Numbered from the stretch's first letter, positions 7,667 to 17,946 are shown. The stretch is 64,000 nucleotides of DNA from Mesorhizobium sp. (GCF_017306545.1 NZ_JAFKID010000017.1:1-64000), one strand, 5' to 3'. Translations and numbers: made by a program. The notes: generated by a model from the letters alone, not told the origin.

Positions 7667-9085
7667 GACGTTGAGCAACAAATATTCCCGCTCCCACGGC
7701 GAGATCACTTCCATGAAGGTCTCGAACTCGGCGCGCTTGATGGCGGCGTAGGTGGTGGCGAAGGAGGTGCCCAGCACCGCCGCCAGTTCCCTGTCGGATT
7801 CGAACAGGTCTACGGCTTCGAGCAGGCCGCGCGGCAGATCGATCTGATCCTCGTTGGCCGTGGTCAGCACCGGCGGCTCGGCCTTGGCCTTGTTGGTCAT
7901 GCCGATCAGGCCGCAGGCGAGCGAGGCGGCGAGCGCCAGATAGGGATTGGCGTCGGAGGACGGGATGCGGTTTTCCACGCGCCGCCCCGCCGGGTCCGAG
8001 CGCGGCACGCGGAAGGCCGTCGTGCGGTTGTCGTAGCCCCACTTGTTGTTGACCGGGGCGGAGGCGGCCTGCGTCAGCCGGCGATAGGAATTGACGTAGG
8101 GCGCCAGCATCACCAGCGCGTTCGGCACATGCTTCTGCATGCCGCCGATGAAGTGGAAGAAGGCGTCCGATTCGGAACCGTCCTCGGCGGTGAAGATGTT
8201 CCTGCCGGTCTTCTTGTCGATGATCGACTGGTGGATATGCATGGCCGAACCCGGTTGGCCCTGAATGGGCTTGGCCATGAAGGTGGCGTAGGTGTCGTGC
8301 TTCAGCGCGGCCTCGCGGATGGTGCGCTTGAACATAAAGACCTGGTCGGCAAGCTCGATGGGGTCGCCGTGGCGCAGGTTGATCTCGAGTTGGCCAGCGC
8401 CCTCCTCGTGGATCAGCGTGTCGATCTCGAGGCCCTGGCTCTCGGAGAAATGGTAGATGTCGTCGATCAGTTCGTCGAACTCGTTGACGCCCGCGATGGA
8501 ATAGCCGGCGCCGCCGCCGATGGCGCGGCCGGAGCGGCCGACGGGCGGCGTCAGCGGATAGTCCGGGTCCGGGTTCTTGCGGACGAGATAAAACTCGATT
8601 TCCGGCGCAACGACCGGTTTCAGGCCGCGCTTGTCATAGGCGGCGAGCACGCGTCTCAGAACGTTACGGGGCGTGAATTCCACCAGCCGGCCGTCCTGAT
8701 GGACGAGGTCGCAGATGACGGCGGCGGTCGGGTCTTCCTCCCACGGCACCACGGTCAGCGTCGACAGATCCGGCAGAAGCTTCAGGTCGCCGTCGTCTTC
8801 CGGGTAGACGAAGCCATTGCCGTCCTCGGGATAGCCGCCGGAGATCGTCGCCATGAAGACGGCGGACGGCAGCGCCAGCGAGGTGTTGGAGGTAAACTTC
8901 TTCGACGGCATCATCTTGCCGCGGGCCACACCCGCCTGGTCCGGCGTGATGCACTCGATATCCTCGATGCCACGCCATTCGAGCCAGGCGCTGGCTTCCT
9001 TCCAATTTTTGACTCCACGCAGGTTCTTGACGAAAGCGGGAGTACGGGCGCGCTTGGGGCGGGCGTCCTTCTTTACGGGTGGCAT
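7664..9085 (-). CDS. puuA: Glutamine synthetase family protein, gamma-glutamylputrescine synthetase type
   Basis: A 473-residue glutamine synthetase-fold enzyme that probably ligates glutamate to putrescine with ATP. Recognisable blocks are IEFYLV, the metal/substrate block GAGQLEINLRHGDP, the ATP-region block GSAMHIHQS, and RVENRIPSSDANPYLALA near the C-terminus. Residues 30-60 contain CITPDQAGVARGKM, usual in the PuuA/GlnA-like branch rather than in GlnA proper. The ATG at 9085 is preferred over the TTG one codon upstream. It leads a puuA - four-helix gene - puuB run. The final codons run straight into the inverted repeat that flanks the four-helix gene. Confidence 0.87.
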   Translation of the reverse strand: MPPVKKDARPKRARTPAFVKNLRGVKNWKEASAWLEWRGIEDIECITPDQAGVARGKMMPSKKFTSNTSLALPSAVFMATISGGYPEDGNGFVYPEDDGDLKLLPDLSTLTVVPWEEDPTAAVICDLVHQDGRLVEFTPRNVLRRVLAAYDKRGLKPVVAPEIEFYLVRKNPDPDYPLTPPVGRSGRAIGGGAGYSIAGVNEFDELIDDIYHFSESQGLEIDTLIHEEGAGQLEINLRHGDPIELADQVFMFKRTIREAALKHDTYATFMAKPIQGQPGSAMHIHQSIIDKKTGRNIFTAEDGSESDAFFHFIGGMQKHVPNALVMLAPYVNSYRRLTQAASAPVNNKWGYDNRTTAFRVPRSDPAGRRVENRIPSSDANPYLALAASLACGLIGMTNKAKAEPPVLTTANEDQIDLPRGLLEAVDLFESDRELAAVLGTSFATTYAAIKRAEFETFMEVISPWEREYLLLNV

Positions 9086-9120
9086 CAATCACCAATTGGC
9101 TTCAACAATTCGTGACTATA

Positions 9121-9223
9121 AAGCATCGCGCCGAAAAGTGGAAACCGGTTTTCGGCAAAAGCGATGCGAAAACAAAAGCTACGGCAAACGACCCGATTCC
9201 GGTATCGGGCGGTTTGCTGTAGC
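9121..9223. repeat. Two adjacent palindromic repeat units
   Basis: Unit one (about 9123-9168) pairs GCATCGC...GCGATGC with an inner CCGAAAA...TTTTCGG. Unit two (9178-9223) pairs GCTACGGCAAACG with GGTTTGCTGTAGC and an inner CCCGAT...ATCGGG, giving a stem of about 20 pairs with three mismatches. The first resembles a repeat I associate with many Mesorhizobium intergenic regions. The block lies between the divergent puuA and HAD genes, so it is upstream of both and not a normal terminator position. Confidence 0.75.
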
Positions 9224-9352
9224 CACGCCGCCCCGGCAATGGGAAGGGGAGGACGCGCCAGGCCGGAGGAAATCGGCTTGCGCGACAGCGGCGTTGTTCC
9301 AATCCGGCGGCCGGCGCGCTATCGCTTGCTTGCGACAAACCGCGAGGGACCG

Positions 9353-10057
9353 ATGCCGGGAGGCGGCCTGACCACCATCGGCTTCGACGCCGACGACACG
9401 CTGTGGCAGAACGAACAGTTCTTCCGCGCGACGGAGCGGCGGCTGGTCGAGCTTCTGGCCGGCCATGCCGGCGACGCCGACGTTACCGCCCGTCTTCTGG
9501 AGGCCGAGCGGCGAAACCTTGCCGTCTACGGTTTCGGCATCAAGGGATTTACGCTGTCAATGGTCGAGACGGCGATCGAGGTGAGCGGCGGCACGGTGCC
9601 CGCCGCCGTCATCGCCGAGATCGTGGCGGCCGGCCGCGAGATGCTGGCACATCCGATCGAGATCCTGCCGCACGCCCGCGAGACGCTGGAAAGGCTGGCA
9701 GGCAGCTATCGGCTGGTGCTCGTCACCAAGGGCGACCTGTTCGACCAGGAGCGCAAGCTGGCGGGGTCGGGACTGGCGGACCTGTTCGACGCCGTCGAAA
9801 TCGTCAGCGACAAGAGCGCAACCACCTACGAGCGCGTCTTCAGCCGTCATGGCGACGGGCCTGGCCGGGCCATGATGGTGGGCAATTCGCTGAAATCCGA
9901 CATCGTGCCGGCGATCGAGGCCGGCGGCTGGGGCATCCATGTGCCGCACGACCTGACCTGGGTGCTGGAGCATGTCGAGCCGCCGCTGGGTTCGCCGCGC
10001 TTCCGCCAGATCGTTCACCTGGGCGAACTGCCGGCGTTGATCGAGACGCTGGAATAA
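9353..10057 (+). CDS. HAD family hydrolase
   Basis: A 234-residue haloacid dehalogenase-fold phosphohydrolase. Motif I is FDADDTLW (nucleophile Asp12, acid Asp14), motif II is LVTKGD, and motifs III/IV appear as the Lys region SDKSATTYERVF and MVGNSLKSDIVPAIEAGG. The helical cap between motifs I and II fits subfamily I. I chose the ATG at 9353 because the conserved region starts directly after it; the open frame continues upstream without similarity. The substrate is unknown; YjjG-type nucleotidases and small sugar phosphatases are possible. It is convergent with the receiver-like gene at 10080. Confidence 0.88.
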   Translation: MPGGGLTTIGFDADDTLWQNEQFFRATERRLVELLAGHAGDADVTARLLEAERRNLAVYGFGIKGFTLSMVETAIEVSGGTVPAAVIAEIVAAGREMLAHPIEILPHARETLERLAGSYRLVLVTKGDLFDQERKLAGSGLADLFDAVEIVSDKSATTYERVFSRHGDGPGRAMMVGNSLKSDIVPAIEAGGWGIHVPHDLTWVLEHVEPPLGSPRFRQIVHLGELPALIETLE

Positions 10058-10079
10058 AGACCGCGTCAGTTCGGCGCGT

Positions 10080-10523
10080 TCAGATACGGCCGAGGCCGGC
10101 GAGCCGGTCGATGACGGGTTGCAGGCATTCCGGCGTGATCGGCTTGGCCACCACCGCGTCGACAACGTTCGACAAGTCGAGGCTCTGCGGCGTGCCGTTG
10201 CGGTTCGACAGCAGGACCACCGCCGGCGCGGAACGGCCGCTGGCAAGGCGCACGGCGGCGATGCCGGCGATGAGCGTATCGCAATCGCGGTTGTCCGGGC
10301 CGCCGTCGAGCACCACCGTGCCCGGCGAAAGCATGCGCAAGGCCTTTTCAGCCGCCTCGGGCGCCTCCGAAATCGGTTTCAGGCCGGCGCGCTCGACGAT
10401 CTTGGACACCACCACGCGATTGACCGACGATCGACCGACGACAAGCACCTTGGAAAAGTCGATATCGGGCTTCTCGCGCGGCCCGTCAGTCAGTCCATTC
10501 CCGTAACCGGAAGAAGGAGGCAA
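10080..10523 (-). CDS. Receiver-like (CheY-fold) protein
   Basis: The roughly 147-residue product has the alternating hydrophobic strands of a response-regulator receiver: KVLVVGRSSVNRVVVSKI, GTVVLDGGPDN, PAVVLLSNRN and VVAKPITPECLQPVI. The KP pair near the C-terminus matches the conserved receiver lysine, and the Asp of VVLDGG is a candidate phosphate acceptor, but the usual N-terminal acidic pair is replaced by Gly-Arg. No output domain is present. The start is uncertain: the frame opens with TTG at 10523 without a good ribosome site and the fold begins near residue 24. It could be a degenerate, non-phosphorylated receiver. Confidence 0.65.
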   Translation of the reverse strand: MPPSSGYGNGLTDGPREKPDIDFSKVLVVGRSSVNRVVVSKIVERAGLKPISEAPEAAEKALRMLSPGTVVLDGGPDNRDCDTLIAGIAAVRLASGRSAPAVVLLSNRNGTPQSLDLSNVVDAVVAKPITPECLQPVIDRLAGLGRI

Positions 10524-10683
10524 TGCGGAACCGCTCGCTTGTCTTCAATGCAGAGTTGAAATTTCTGCGTCAGTTGTTGTGAGATCATGACTCCTGTCAA
10601 GCCTCGAAATCCGCTGGAACGGCAAAGTGATCGACTTCTTCGGCGCAGCTTTCCCCGCACAGGATATCAAGCCGGCAAACGAG

Positions 10684-10730
10684 TAAAAACGAAAGCCACC
10701 TGCACGCAAAGCGCGCAAGCGGCTTTCGTC
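10684..10730 (-). terminator. Rho-independent terminator after the small conserved gene
   Basis: On the minus strand, ACGAAAGCC (10729-10721) pairs with GGCTTTCGT (10697-10689) and is followed by a T-run (10689-10685). It lies about 20 bases past the stop of the gene at 10750-10992, so it should end that transcript. Confidence 0.75.
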
Positions 10731-10749
10731 AGGCAGGGTCTTCGTGCGG

Positions 10750-10992
10750 TCAGCCGTGCGGCGTCTGGGTGACGACGACCGGAATCAGCAGGTCGCCCCA
10801 GTTGCCGTCGCCGCCGTGATGGCGGGCCGAGCGCACCAGCTCGACCGAGACGCCGGCATCCACCGCCTTCATCACCGACTGGTTCAGCCGGTGCAGATCG
10901 TTGGCCAGCATGCGGATGGCGGTCTGCTGATCGGTGCTCATGGACGAAGACTGCTCCTCGGCTCTTTCCTTGACGCGGCTGATCGAAGCCAT
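10750..10992 (-). CDS. Small hypothetical protein
   Basis: An 80-residue soluble protein that I cannot assign to a named family. The N-terminal half is helical and polar (DQQTAIRMLANDLHRLNQSVMKAVDAG), the C-terminal half contains SARHHGGDGNWGDLLIPV. It has a good AGGAG ribosome site seven bases before the ATG at 10992 and its own downstream terminator, which supports a real, separately expressed gene. It follows no operon partner; the aceA stop is 126 bases upstream on the same strand. Confidence 0.75.
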   Translation of the reverse strand: MASISRVKERAEEQSSSMSTDQQTAIRMLANDLHRLNQSVMKAVDAGVSVELVRSARHHGGDGNWGDLLIPVVVTQTPHG

Positions 10993-11118
10993 GATCTTTC
11001 TCCTTCAAATGCCGGGCTTTGCGCCTCGGACGTTCCCTAACCGGCCCCTCGCCGCGGCGAGGGGCATCTCGTTGCGGGAAGCCCGGTCAGGGGCTTCCCG
11101 GCCTGTCGGGCGAACCGC

Positions 11119-12408
<1,290 letters not shown>

Positions 12409-12571
12409 CATCTCACTCCGAAAGGGATCTTGCGTTGCCGGTCCGCGAAACAGGCGGGACGCCTGCCGCTTCTGCATGTGACTTCATTTACATTGCGTCG
12501 CAGAATAAACGAGGAAATTCGCCATTTCTCCTTGGAAATAAGGGAAAAACTGTCTTGTCATTGACCACATG

Positions 12572-12634
12572 CGTCTGTAAATTTGTCAAAATTGTAAATT
12601 GCCAGATCAGCAGAGAGACCCGCAGATTTGTAAA
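12572..12634. promoter_or_regulatory. Candidate operator boxes between aceA and its divergent regulator
   Basis: Three similar AT-rich boxes lie close to the regulator start: TTTGTCAAA (12582-12590), TTGTAAAT (12592-12599) and ATTTGTAAA (12626-12634). Corynebacterial RamB is known to bind a TTTGCAAA-like box, and the divergent gene encodes a protein of that type, so these are likely binding sites for autoregulation and aceA control. The match is by eye. Confidence 0.45.
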
Positions 12635-12654
12635 GGCGGTGTCAAAGAGCGCAG

Positions 12655-14097
12655 ATGGCTGAGCAGAAGATTTTCGCGGGGCCGCGCATCCGCCGCATCC
12701 GCAACACCAAGGGCCTGACCCAGACGGCGATGGCCGAGGGGCTCGGCATTTCGCCGTCCTATCTCAACCTGATCGAGCGCAATCAGCGGCCGCTGACGGT
12801 GCAGCTCATCCTCAAGCTCGCCTCGGTCTACCATGTCGAACCGGAGGAGTTGCAGGGCGAGGCGCGTGGCTCGGTCGCGGCGCTGCGCGAAGTGTTCGCC
12901 GATCCGCTGCTGGCCGGCGAACTGCCCGGCGACCAGGAACTGATCGAGGTGGCGGAAGCCGCCCCCAACGCCGCCGCCGCAATGATAAAGCTGTTCCGCG
13001 CCTATCGCGAGCAGGCCGAGCGGCTTTCCGATCTCAATGAGATGCTGGCGCGCGAGGGCAAGGGCACCGCCCTTTCCGGCGCGCGGCTGCCGATCGACGA
13101 GGTGCGCGAGACATTCGAGCGGCGGCCCAGCCATTTTGCCGGCATCGAGGAGGAGGCGGAAGCCTTCACCGCGCTGCTCGATCCCGGCGACGATCTTTTC
13201 GGCGCGCTCAAGGCGTGGCTGAAGCGCGAGCACGGCATCGTCGTCAAGGTGCTGCCGGTCGCCACCATGCCGAACTGGCGCCGCCGCTACGACCGTCATT
13301 CGCAGCGCCTGTTCCTTTCCGAGCGGCTGTCGCCCTTCGACCAGTTGCGCGAAGCGGCGATGGAGGCGTGCCTGATCCGCATGACCGTGGCGGTGGCCGG
13401 CGAGATCCAGGCGCTGAAACTGTCTTCCGACGAGGCGCGGCGGCTGGCGCGCTTCGAGCTTGGCCGTTATGCGGCGCATGCGCTGATGATGCCTTACGGC
13501 GCCTTCCTGTCCGCCGCGCAACGGGCCCGCTACGATCTCGACGTGCTGCGCTCGCGCTTCGGCGTTTCCTTCGAGCAGGCGGCCAACCGGCTGACCACCT
13601 TGCAGCGGTCGGGCACGGCCGGCGTGCCGTTCTTCATGCTGGAGGTGGACAATGCCGGCAACCGCTTCCGTCGCGCCGGCGCGCAAGGTTTTCCGCACGC
13701 CCGTTTCGGCGGCGGCTGCCCGAAGCTTGCCGTGCACGCCGCCTTCGCCCAGCCCGGCCAGATCTTCGTCGAGGCGGTGGAGATGCCGGACGGGGCGGAA
13801 TTCCTGACGGTGGCGCGCACGCTGGAAGGGCCGCAAGGCAGCTTCAGCGAGCGTCCGCGCCGCACGGCCCTTCTGATCGGTTGCGACATCGGCTTCCGGG
13901 ACGAGATCGTCTACGGCGCAGCACTACCGGCCGCCGCTCCTGGCAAGGGAACTGCCGGGCTGGCAGCAACCCCCGTCGGCCCCGCCTGCCGGCTATGCGA
14001 GCGGGCCGGCTGCCTCGCGCGCGCCGAACCGCCCGTCACCCGCCCGCTCGGCCTGGACGAGATGGTGACGGGCCTGTCAGCCTTCGATTTTCAGTGA
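12655..14097 (+). CDS. XRE-family regulator, RamB/short-chain acyl-CoA type
   Basis: A 480-residue transcription factor. Residues 8-65 form a Cro/CI helix-turn-helix (IRNTKGLTQTAMAEGLGIS...YLNLIERNQRPLT). A central region at about 150-300 corresponds to the ImmA/IrrE-like domain, but the HExxH zinc motif is not present: the equivalent helix reads FELGRYAAHALM. The C-terminal domain has GFRDEIVY and the cysteine cluster CRLCERAGC near 444-452, as in the DUF2083 family. Proteins of this type sense acyl-CoA status and regulate glyoxylate or methylcitrate genes. The divergent position next to aceA supports that role. Confidence 0.88.
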   Translation: MAEQKIFAGPRIRRIRNTKGLTQTAMAEGLGISPSYLNLIERNQRPLTVQLILKLASVYHVEPEELQGEARGSVAALREVFADPLLAGELPGDQELIEVAEAAPNAAAAMIKLFRAYREQAERLSDLNEMLAREGKGTALSGARLPIDEVRETFERRPSHFAGIEEEAEAFTALLDPGDDLFGALKAWLKREHGIVVKVLPVATMPNWRRRYDRHSQRLFLSERLSPFDQLREAAMEACLIRMTVAVAGEIQALKLSSDEARRLARFELGRYAAHALMMPYGAFLSAAQRARYDLDVLRSRFGVSFEQAANRLTTLQRSGTAGVPFFMLEVDNAGNRFRRAGAQGFPHARFGGGCPKLAVHAAFAQPGQIFVEAVEMPDGAEFLTVARTLEGPQGSFSERPRRTALLIGCDIGFRDEIVYGAALPAAAPGKGTAGLAATPVGPACRLCERAGCLARAEPPVTRPLGLDEMVTGLSAFDFQ

Positions 14098-14306
14098 GCG
14101 ATCAGAACTCGATGTGCTCCAACGCCGTGTTCAGGTCCACCTCGTATCAAGAACACGAACGATCCCTGCCCTAACCGCCGTCATCCGCTGGCTCACGCCG
14201 CGCCCCTGCATTCGGGCTACGCGAACGAAGCACGCCCTGTCGCCGGCAGTACAGCAACCGACAAGGACGTGCCCGACAATCGAGCCGGTTTTCGACGTTT
14301 CGCGCC

Positions 14307-15263
14307 ATGACCGCCACAACACAGCCGCCTCCCGCCGCCCCGCTCCCCGCCCAGTCGCGCCGCGACGAGCGCCGGGGCTCGCTGCTCGTTTTCCTGTCGG
14401 CCCTGATGTGGAGTTTCGGCGGCACGTTCGCCCGTTACCTCGGCTCGCTGGACAGTTGGACGGTGGTGTTCTGGCGCTCGGTCTGGGCAGCCGCATTCCT
14501 CGTCGGCTTCATGATCTGGCGCGACGGCTGGCGCGGCACGATAGCGCTGTTTCGCGGCATGGGCCTGCCGGGGCTTGCCGTCGCCGTCTGCTTCGCCACC
14601 GCTTCGGCCACCTTCGTGGTGGCGCTGTCCTACACCACCGTCGCCAACATCCTGCTCATGCAGGCGGGCGTACCGCTCCTGGCGGCGTTCCTGGCGTGGC
14701 TGCTGTTTCGCGAGCGGGTCAGCGCCGCGACCTGGGTGGCGATCGCCGCCGTCATCGCCGGCGTCGCCATCATGGTGTCCGAATCGCTCGACGGCACCGT
14801 CTCGCCGATCGGCAACGGGCTGGCGCTGCTGATTTCCACCGTGGTCGCCGTCGCCACCGTGCTGACGCGGCGCTTCGCGCATGTGCGCATGACGCCGGCG
14901 ACCTGCCTCGGCACGCTGTTCGCGGCCGCCTTCGCCGCCTCGCAGGCCTCGGCCTTTGCGGTGTCGGGCCGCGACATGGGCTTCCTGTTCGGCTTCGGCG
15001 TGGTCAATCTCGGCCTCGGGCTCGCCTTCTTCGCCACCGGCGCGCGCATGGTGCCGGCGGCGATTGCAGCGCTTCTTGGCACGTTCGAGCCGCTGCTCGG
15101 CCCGATCTGGGTCTGGCTGGTGCATGGCGAAGTTCCGTCGGTGCGCACATTGATCGGCGGCGCCGTGGTGTTTGTCGCGCTGATCACGCACATCGCACTC
15201 GAGGCGCGGCGCCTGGCCCGGCCGGTGCGGCCGGGCGTCACCGGCATTCCCGCACCCAACTGA
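14307..15263 (+). CDS. DMT/EamA family transporter
   Basis: A 318-residue inner membrane protein with about ten hydrophobic helices in two EamA repeats. The first repeat begins LLVFLSALMWSFGGTFARYLG near residue 29, the second near residue 168 (LALLISTVVAVATVLTRRF). Family members export amino acids or other small metabolites; the substrate is not predictable here. It follows the regulator by 209 bases, so it probably has its own promoter. Confidence 0.88.
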   Translation: MTATTQPPPAAPLPAQSRRDERRGSLLVFLSALMWSFGGTFARYLGSLDSWTVVFWRSVWAAAFLVGFMIWRDGWRGTIALFRGMGLPGLAVAVCFATASATFVVALSYTTVANILLMQAGVPLLAAFLAWLLFRERVSAATWVAIAAVIAGVAIMVSESLDGTVSPIGNGLALLISTVVAVATVLTRRFAHVRMTPATCLGTLFAAAFAASQASAFAVSGRDMGFLFGFGVVNLGLGLAFFATGARMVPAAIAALLGTFEPLLGPIWVWLVHGEVPSVRTLIGGAVVFVALITHIALEARRLARPVRPGVTGIPAPN

Positions 15264-15594
15264 ATCGCTCCGCGCCCTGCCGCGGCTTTGCCATTGACAA
15301 GCAAGCGGCCGGACGGGCAGGCTGGCGTCCACGGCAACAACATGACAGGCGTATCTTGCCAAGCCTCCGCGATGGCCTGAACGATATTGAAGCATATTAT
15401 CCAGTTCCAGTCGCGGCTCGCGATCACGCGGCCGGCCGACTCGAAATGCCGGGCACCCGCCCATCCCCGCCACCTGCCGTGGACAGAGCCGAATGCGGGT
15501 TGCCGCCCGGCGGCGGGCTCAATAGTCTGACCACCAAACACCGCCGCGCCTGCTTCGCCGGGCGACGGCCGGAAAACATTCATCAAGGGAGAAC
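15264..15594. other. Intergenic stretch before the polyamine transporter operon
   Basis: 331 bases without a supportable gene. A TTGACA at 15293-15298 and a TATTAT at about 15396 are isolated promoter-like matches with no convincing partners. An AAGGGAG ribosome site lies just before the potF start. I see no strong hairpin or conserved leader. Confidence 0.6.
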
Positions 15595-16695
15595 ATGATG
15601 GCCAGCAAAGCGCTTTGGCTTTCCGCAACGACTGCATTCATGACGCTGGGCGTGCTCGGCGCCCAGGCCGAGGACCGGGTCGTCAACGTCTTCAACTGGT
15701 CGGACTACATCGATTCCTCGATCCTCCAGGATTTCACCAAGGAGACGGGCATCAAGGTCGTCTACGACGTCTATGATTCCAACGAGATCCTCGAAACCAA
15801 GCTGCTGGCCGGCGGCAGCGGCTACGACGTCGTGGTGCCGACAGGCAGCTTCCTCGAGCGCCAGATCCAGGCCGGCGTGTTCCAGAAGCTCGACAAATCG
15901 AAGCTGCCGAACCTGAAGAACATGTGGGACGAGGTGAACAAGCGCCTCGAAGTGTTCGGCCCGGTCAGCGACTATTCCATCAACTACATGTGGGGCACCA
16001 TCGGCATCGGCTACAACAAGGAAAAGGTGAAGGCCGCGCTCGGCACCGATCATATCGACAGCTGGAAGGCCGTCTTCGATCCGGAACAGGCCGCCAAGCT
16101 CAAGGATTGCGGCATCAACTTCCTCGATTCGTCGACCGACATGATCCCGGTCACGCTCGCCTATCTCGGGCTCAACCCCGACAGCCACGACCCGGCAGAC
16201 ATCGCCAAGGCCGAGGAAGCGCTGCTGAAGGTGCGGCCCTATGTGCGCAAGTTCCACTCCTCGGAGTTCATCAACGGCCTCGCCAACGGCGACATCTGCG
16301 TGGCGGTCGGCTGGTCGGGCGACGTCTTCCAGGCACGCTCGCGCGCCGAGGAAGCCAAGAACGGCGTCGAGCTCGCCTATGCCATTCCGAAGGAAGGCAC
16401 GCAGATGTGGTTCGACCAGATGGCGATCCCCGCCGATGCGCCGCATCCGCAGGAGGCGCTTGAGTTCCTCAACTACATGATGAGGCCGGAGGTCATCGCC
16501 AAGTCGTCGAACTACGTCTACTACGCCAACGGCAACAAGGCCTCGCAGCAGTTCATCAACAAGGACATCCTCGACGATCCGGCCGTCTATCCGGACGCGG
16601 CGACGATGGCCAAGCTGTTCGTCAACACCGCGCTCGACCCGAAGACGCAGCGCCTGTTCACCCGCACCTGGACAAAGGTGGTCACGGGCCAGTAG
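15595..16695 (+). CDS. potF: Polyamine ABC transporter substrate-binding protein
   Basis: A 366-residue periplasmic binding protein with a signal peptide (residues 1-24, cleavage after AQA). The mature start VVNVFNWSDYIDSSIL and the following YDSNEILETKLLAGGSGYDVVVPTG are typical of PotD/PotF proteins that capture putrescine or spermidine. The C-terminal region ANGNKASQQFINKDI also fits. It is the first gene of a four-gene set with an ATPase and two permeases. Putrescine is the better guess given the puuA/puuB genes 6 kb away, but PotD and PotF types cannot be separated by eye. Confidence 0.9.
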   Translation: MMASKALWLSATTAFMTLGVLGAQAEDRVVNVFNWSDYIDSSILQDFTKETGIKVVYDVYDSNEILETKLLAGGSGYDVVVPTGSFLERQIQAGVFQKLDKSKLPNLKNMWDEVNKRLEVFGPVSDYSINYMWGTIGIGYNKEKVKAALGTDHIDSWKAVFDPEQAAKLKDCGINFLDSSTDMIPVTLAYLGLNPDSHDPADIAKAEEALLKVRPYVRKFHSSEFINGLANGDICVAVGWSGDVFQARSRAEEAKNGVELAYAIPKEGTQMWFDQMAIPADAPHPQEALEFLNYMMRPEVIAKSSNYVYYANGNKASQQFINKDILDDPAVYPDAATMAKLFVNTALDPKTQRLFTRTWTKVVTGQ

Positions 16696-16797
16696 GCCGA
16701 ACCGGCGCAGCCCCGGCAGCACGCTGCCGGGGTCTTGCGGTCATCGGGCGCGGGGACGCCGGAGCCAGAGAGACGGGCCAGCAGGGACGAGTGGGGC

Positions 16798-17937
16798 ATG
16801 AAGTCACTGGGCAGCATACGCAGGGCCTTCGCGCCTTGGAACGATCCTGGCGCGAAGCCGTATATCCATTTCGACCGGGTGACCAAGAAGTTCGGCGACT
16901 TCACCGCCGTCAACGATCTGTCGCTCGCCATCTACGAGCGGGAATTCTTCGCCCTGCTCGGCGCGTCCGGCTGCGGCAAGTCCACGCTTCTGAGGATGCT
17001 GGCCGGCTTCGAGGAACCGACCTCGGGGCGCATCATGCTCGACGGGCAGGATCTCGCCGGCATTCCGCCCTACCGGCGGCCGGTCAACATGATGTTCCAG
17101 TCCTACGCGCTGTTCCCGCATATGAGCGTGGAGAAGAACATCGCCTTCGGCCTCAAGCAGGAAGGCATGCCGAAGGCCGACGTCGAAAAGCGCGTCACTG
17201 AAATGCTCAAGCTGGTCAAGCTGGAGCCGTTCGCCAAGCGCAAACCGCACCAGTTGTCCGGCGGCCAGCGCCAGCGCGTCGCGCTCGCCCGCTCCGTCGC
17301 CAAGCGGCCCAAGGTGCTGCTGCTCGACGAACCGCTCGGCGCGCTCGACAAGAAGCTGCGCGAGGAAACGCAGTTCGAGCTGATGGACCTGCAACAGGAA
17401 CTCGGCCTCACCTTCGTCGTCGTCACGCACGACCAGGAAGAGGCGATGACCATGGCCGACCGCATCGCCATCATGGACAAGGGCCAGGTGATGCAGGTGG
17501 CGACGCCGGCCGAGGTCTACGAGGCGCCGGCCTCGCGCTTCGTCGCCGGCTTCGTCGGCAACGTCAACATGTTCGAGGGCAAGGTCGCCGAGCGCAGCGG
17601 CAACAGCGCGCGCATCACCGGCGGGACGGGCGCCGAGATCACGGTGGAAAACGCCGGCGAGGCGGTGAAGGACACAGAGGTCTCTTTCGCCATCAGGCCG
17701 GAGAAGATCCGCATTTCCTCGAAACGGCCGGCCGACGCAATCAACGCGCTGCAAGGCGAGGTCTACGACATCGCCTATCTCGGCGACATGACCGTCTATC
17801 ACGTCAGACTGGACGACGGGCAGATGGTGCGGGCCGCCACGATGAACGCCACCCGCGTCGCCGACGATCCGCTGACCTGGGACGACCGGGCCTGGATATC
17901 GTTCCGGCCCGATGCCGGCGTCGTCCTGACACGGTAG
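16798..17937 (+). CDS. potG: Polyamine ABC transporter ATP-binding protein
   Basis: A 379-residue ABC ATPase. Walker A is GASGCGKST, the signature is [14 protein letters not shown], Walker B is VLLLDEPLGALD, and the switch His is in VVTHDQEEAMT. After about residue 240 comes a TOBE-type regulatory domain, usual for PotA/PotG. I chose the ATG at 16798, as the upstream in-frame codons look non-coding. It couples hydrolysis to import through the two downstream permeases; the first of them starts nine bases after the stop. Confidence 0.93.
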   Translation: MKSLGSIRRAFAPWNDPGAKPYIHFDRVTKKFGDFTAVNDLSLAIYEREFFALLGASGCGKSTLLRMLAGFEEPTSGRIMLDGQDLAGIPPYRRPVNMMFQSYALFPHMSVEKNIAFGLKQEGMPKADVEKRVTEMLKLVKLEPFAKRKPHQLSGGQRQRVALARSVAKRPKVLLLDEPLGALDKKLREETQFELMDLQQELGLTFVVVTHDQEEAMTMADRIAIMDKGQVMQVATPAEVYEAPASRFVAGFVGNVNMFEGKVAERSGNSARITGGTGAEITVENAGEAVKDTEVSFAIRPEKIRISSKRPADAINALQGEVYDIAYLGDMTVYHVRLDDGQMVRAATMNATRVADDPLTWDDRAWISFRPDAGVVLTR

Positions 17938-17946
17938 GGGGCGAGG

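Noticed and set aside
11044-11100. Terminator after aceA
   Set aside because: Two GC stems are present, but no T-run follows on the minus strand, so I did not list it as a terminator.
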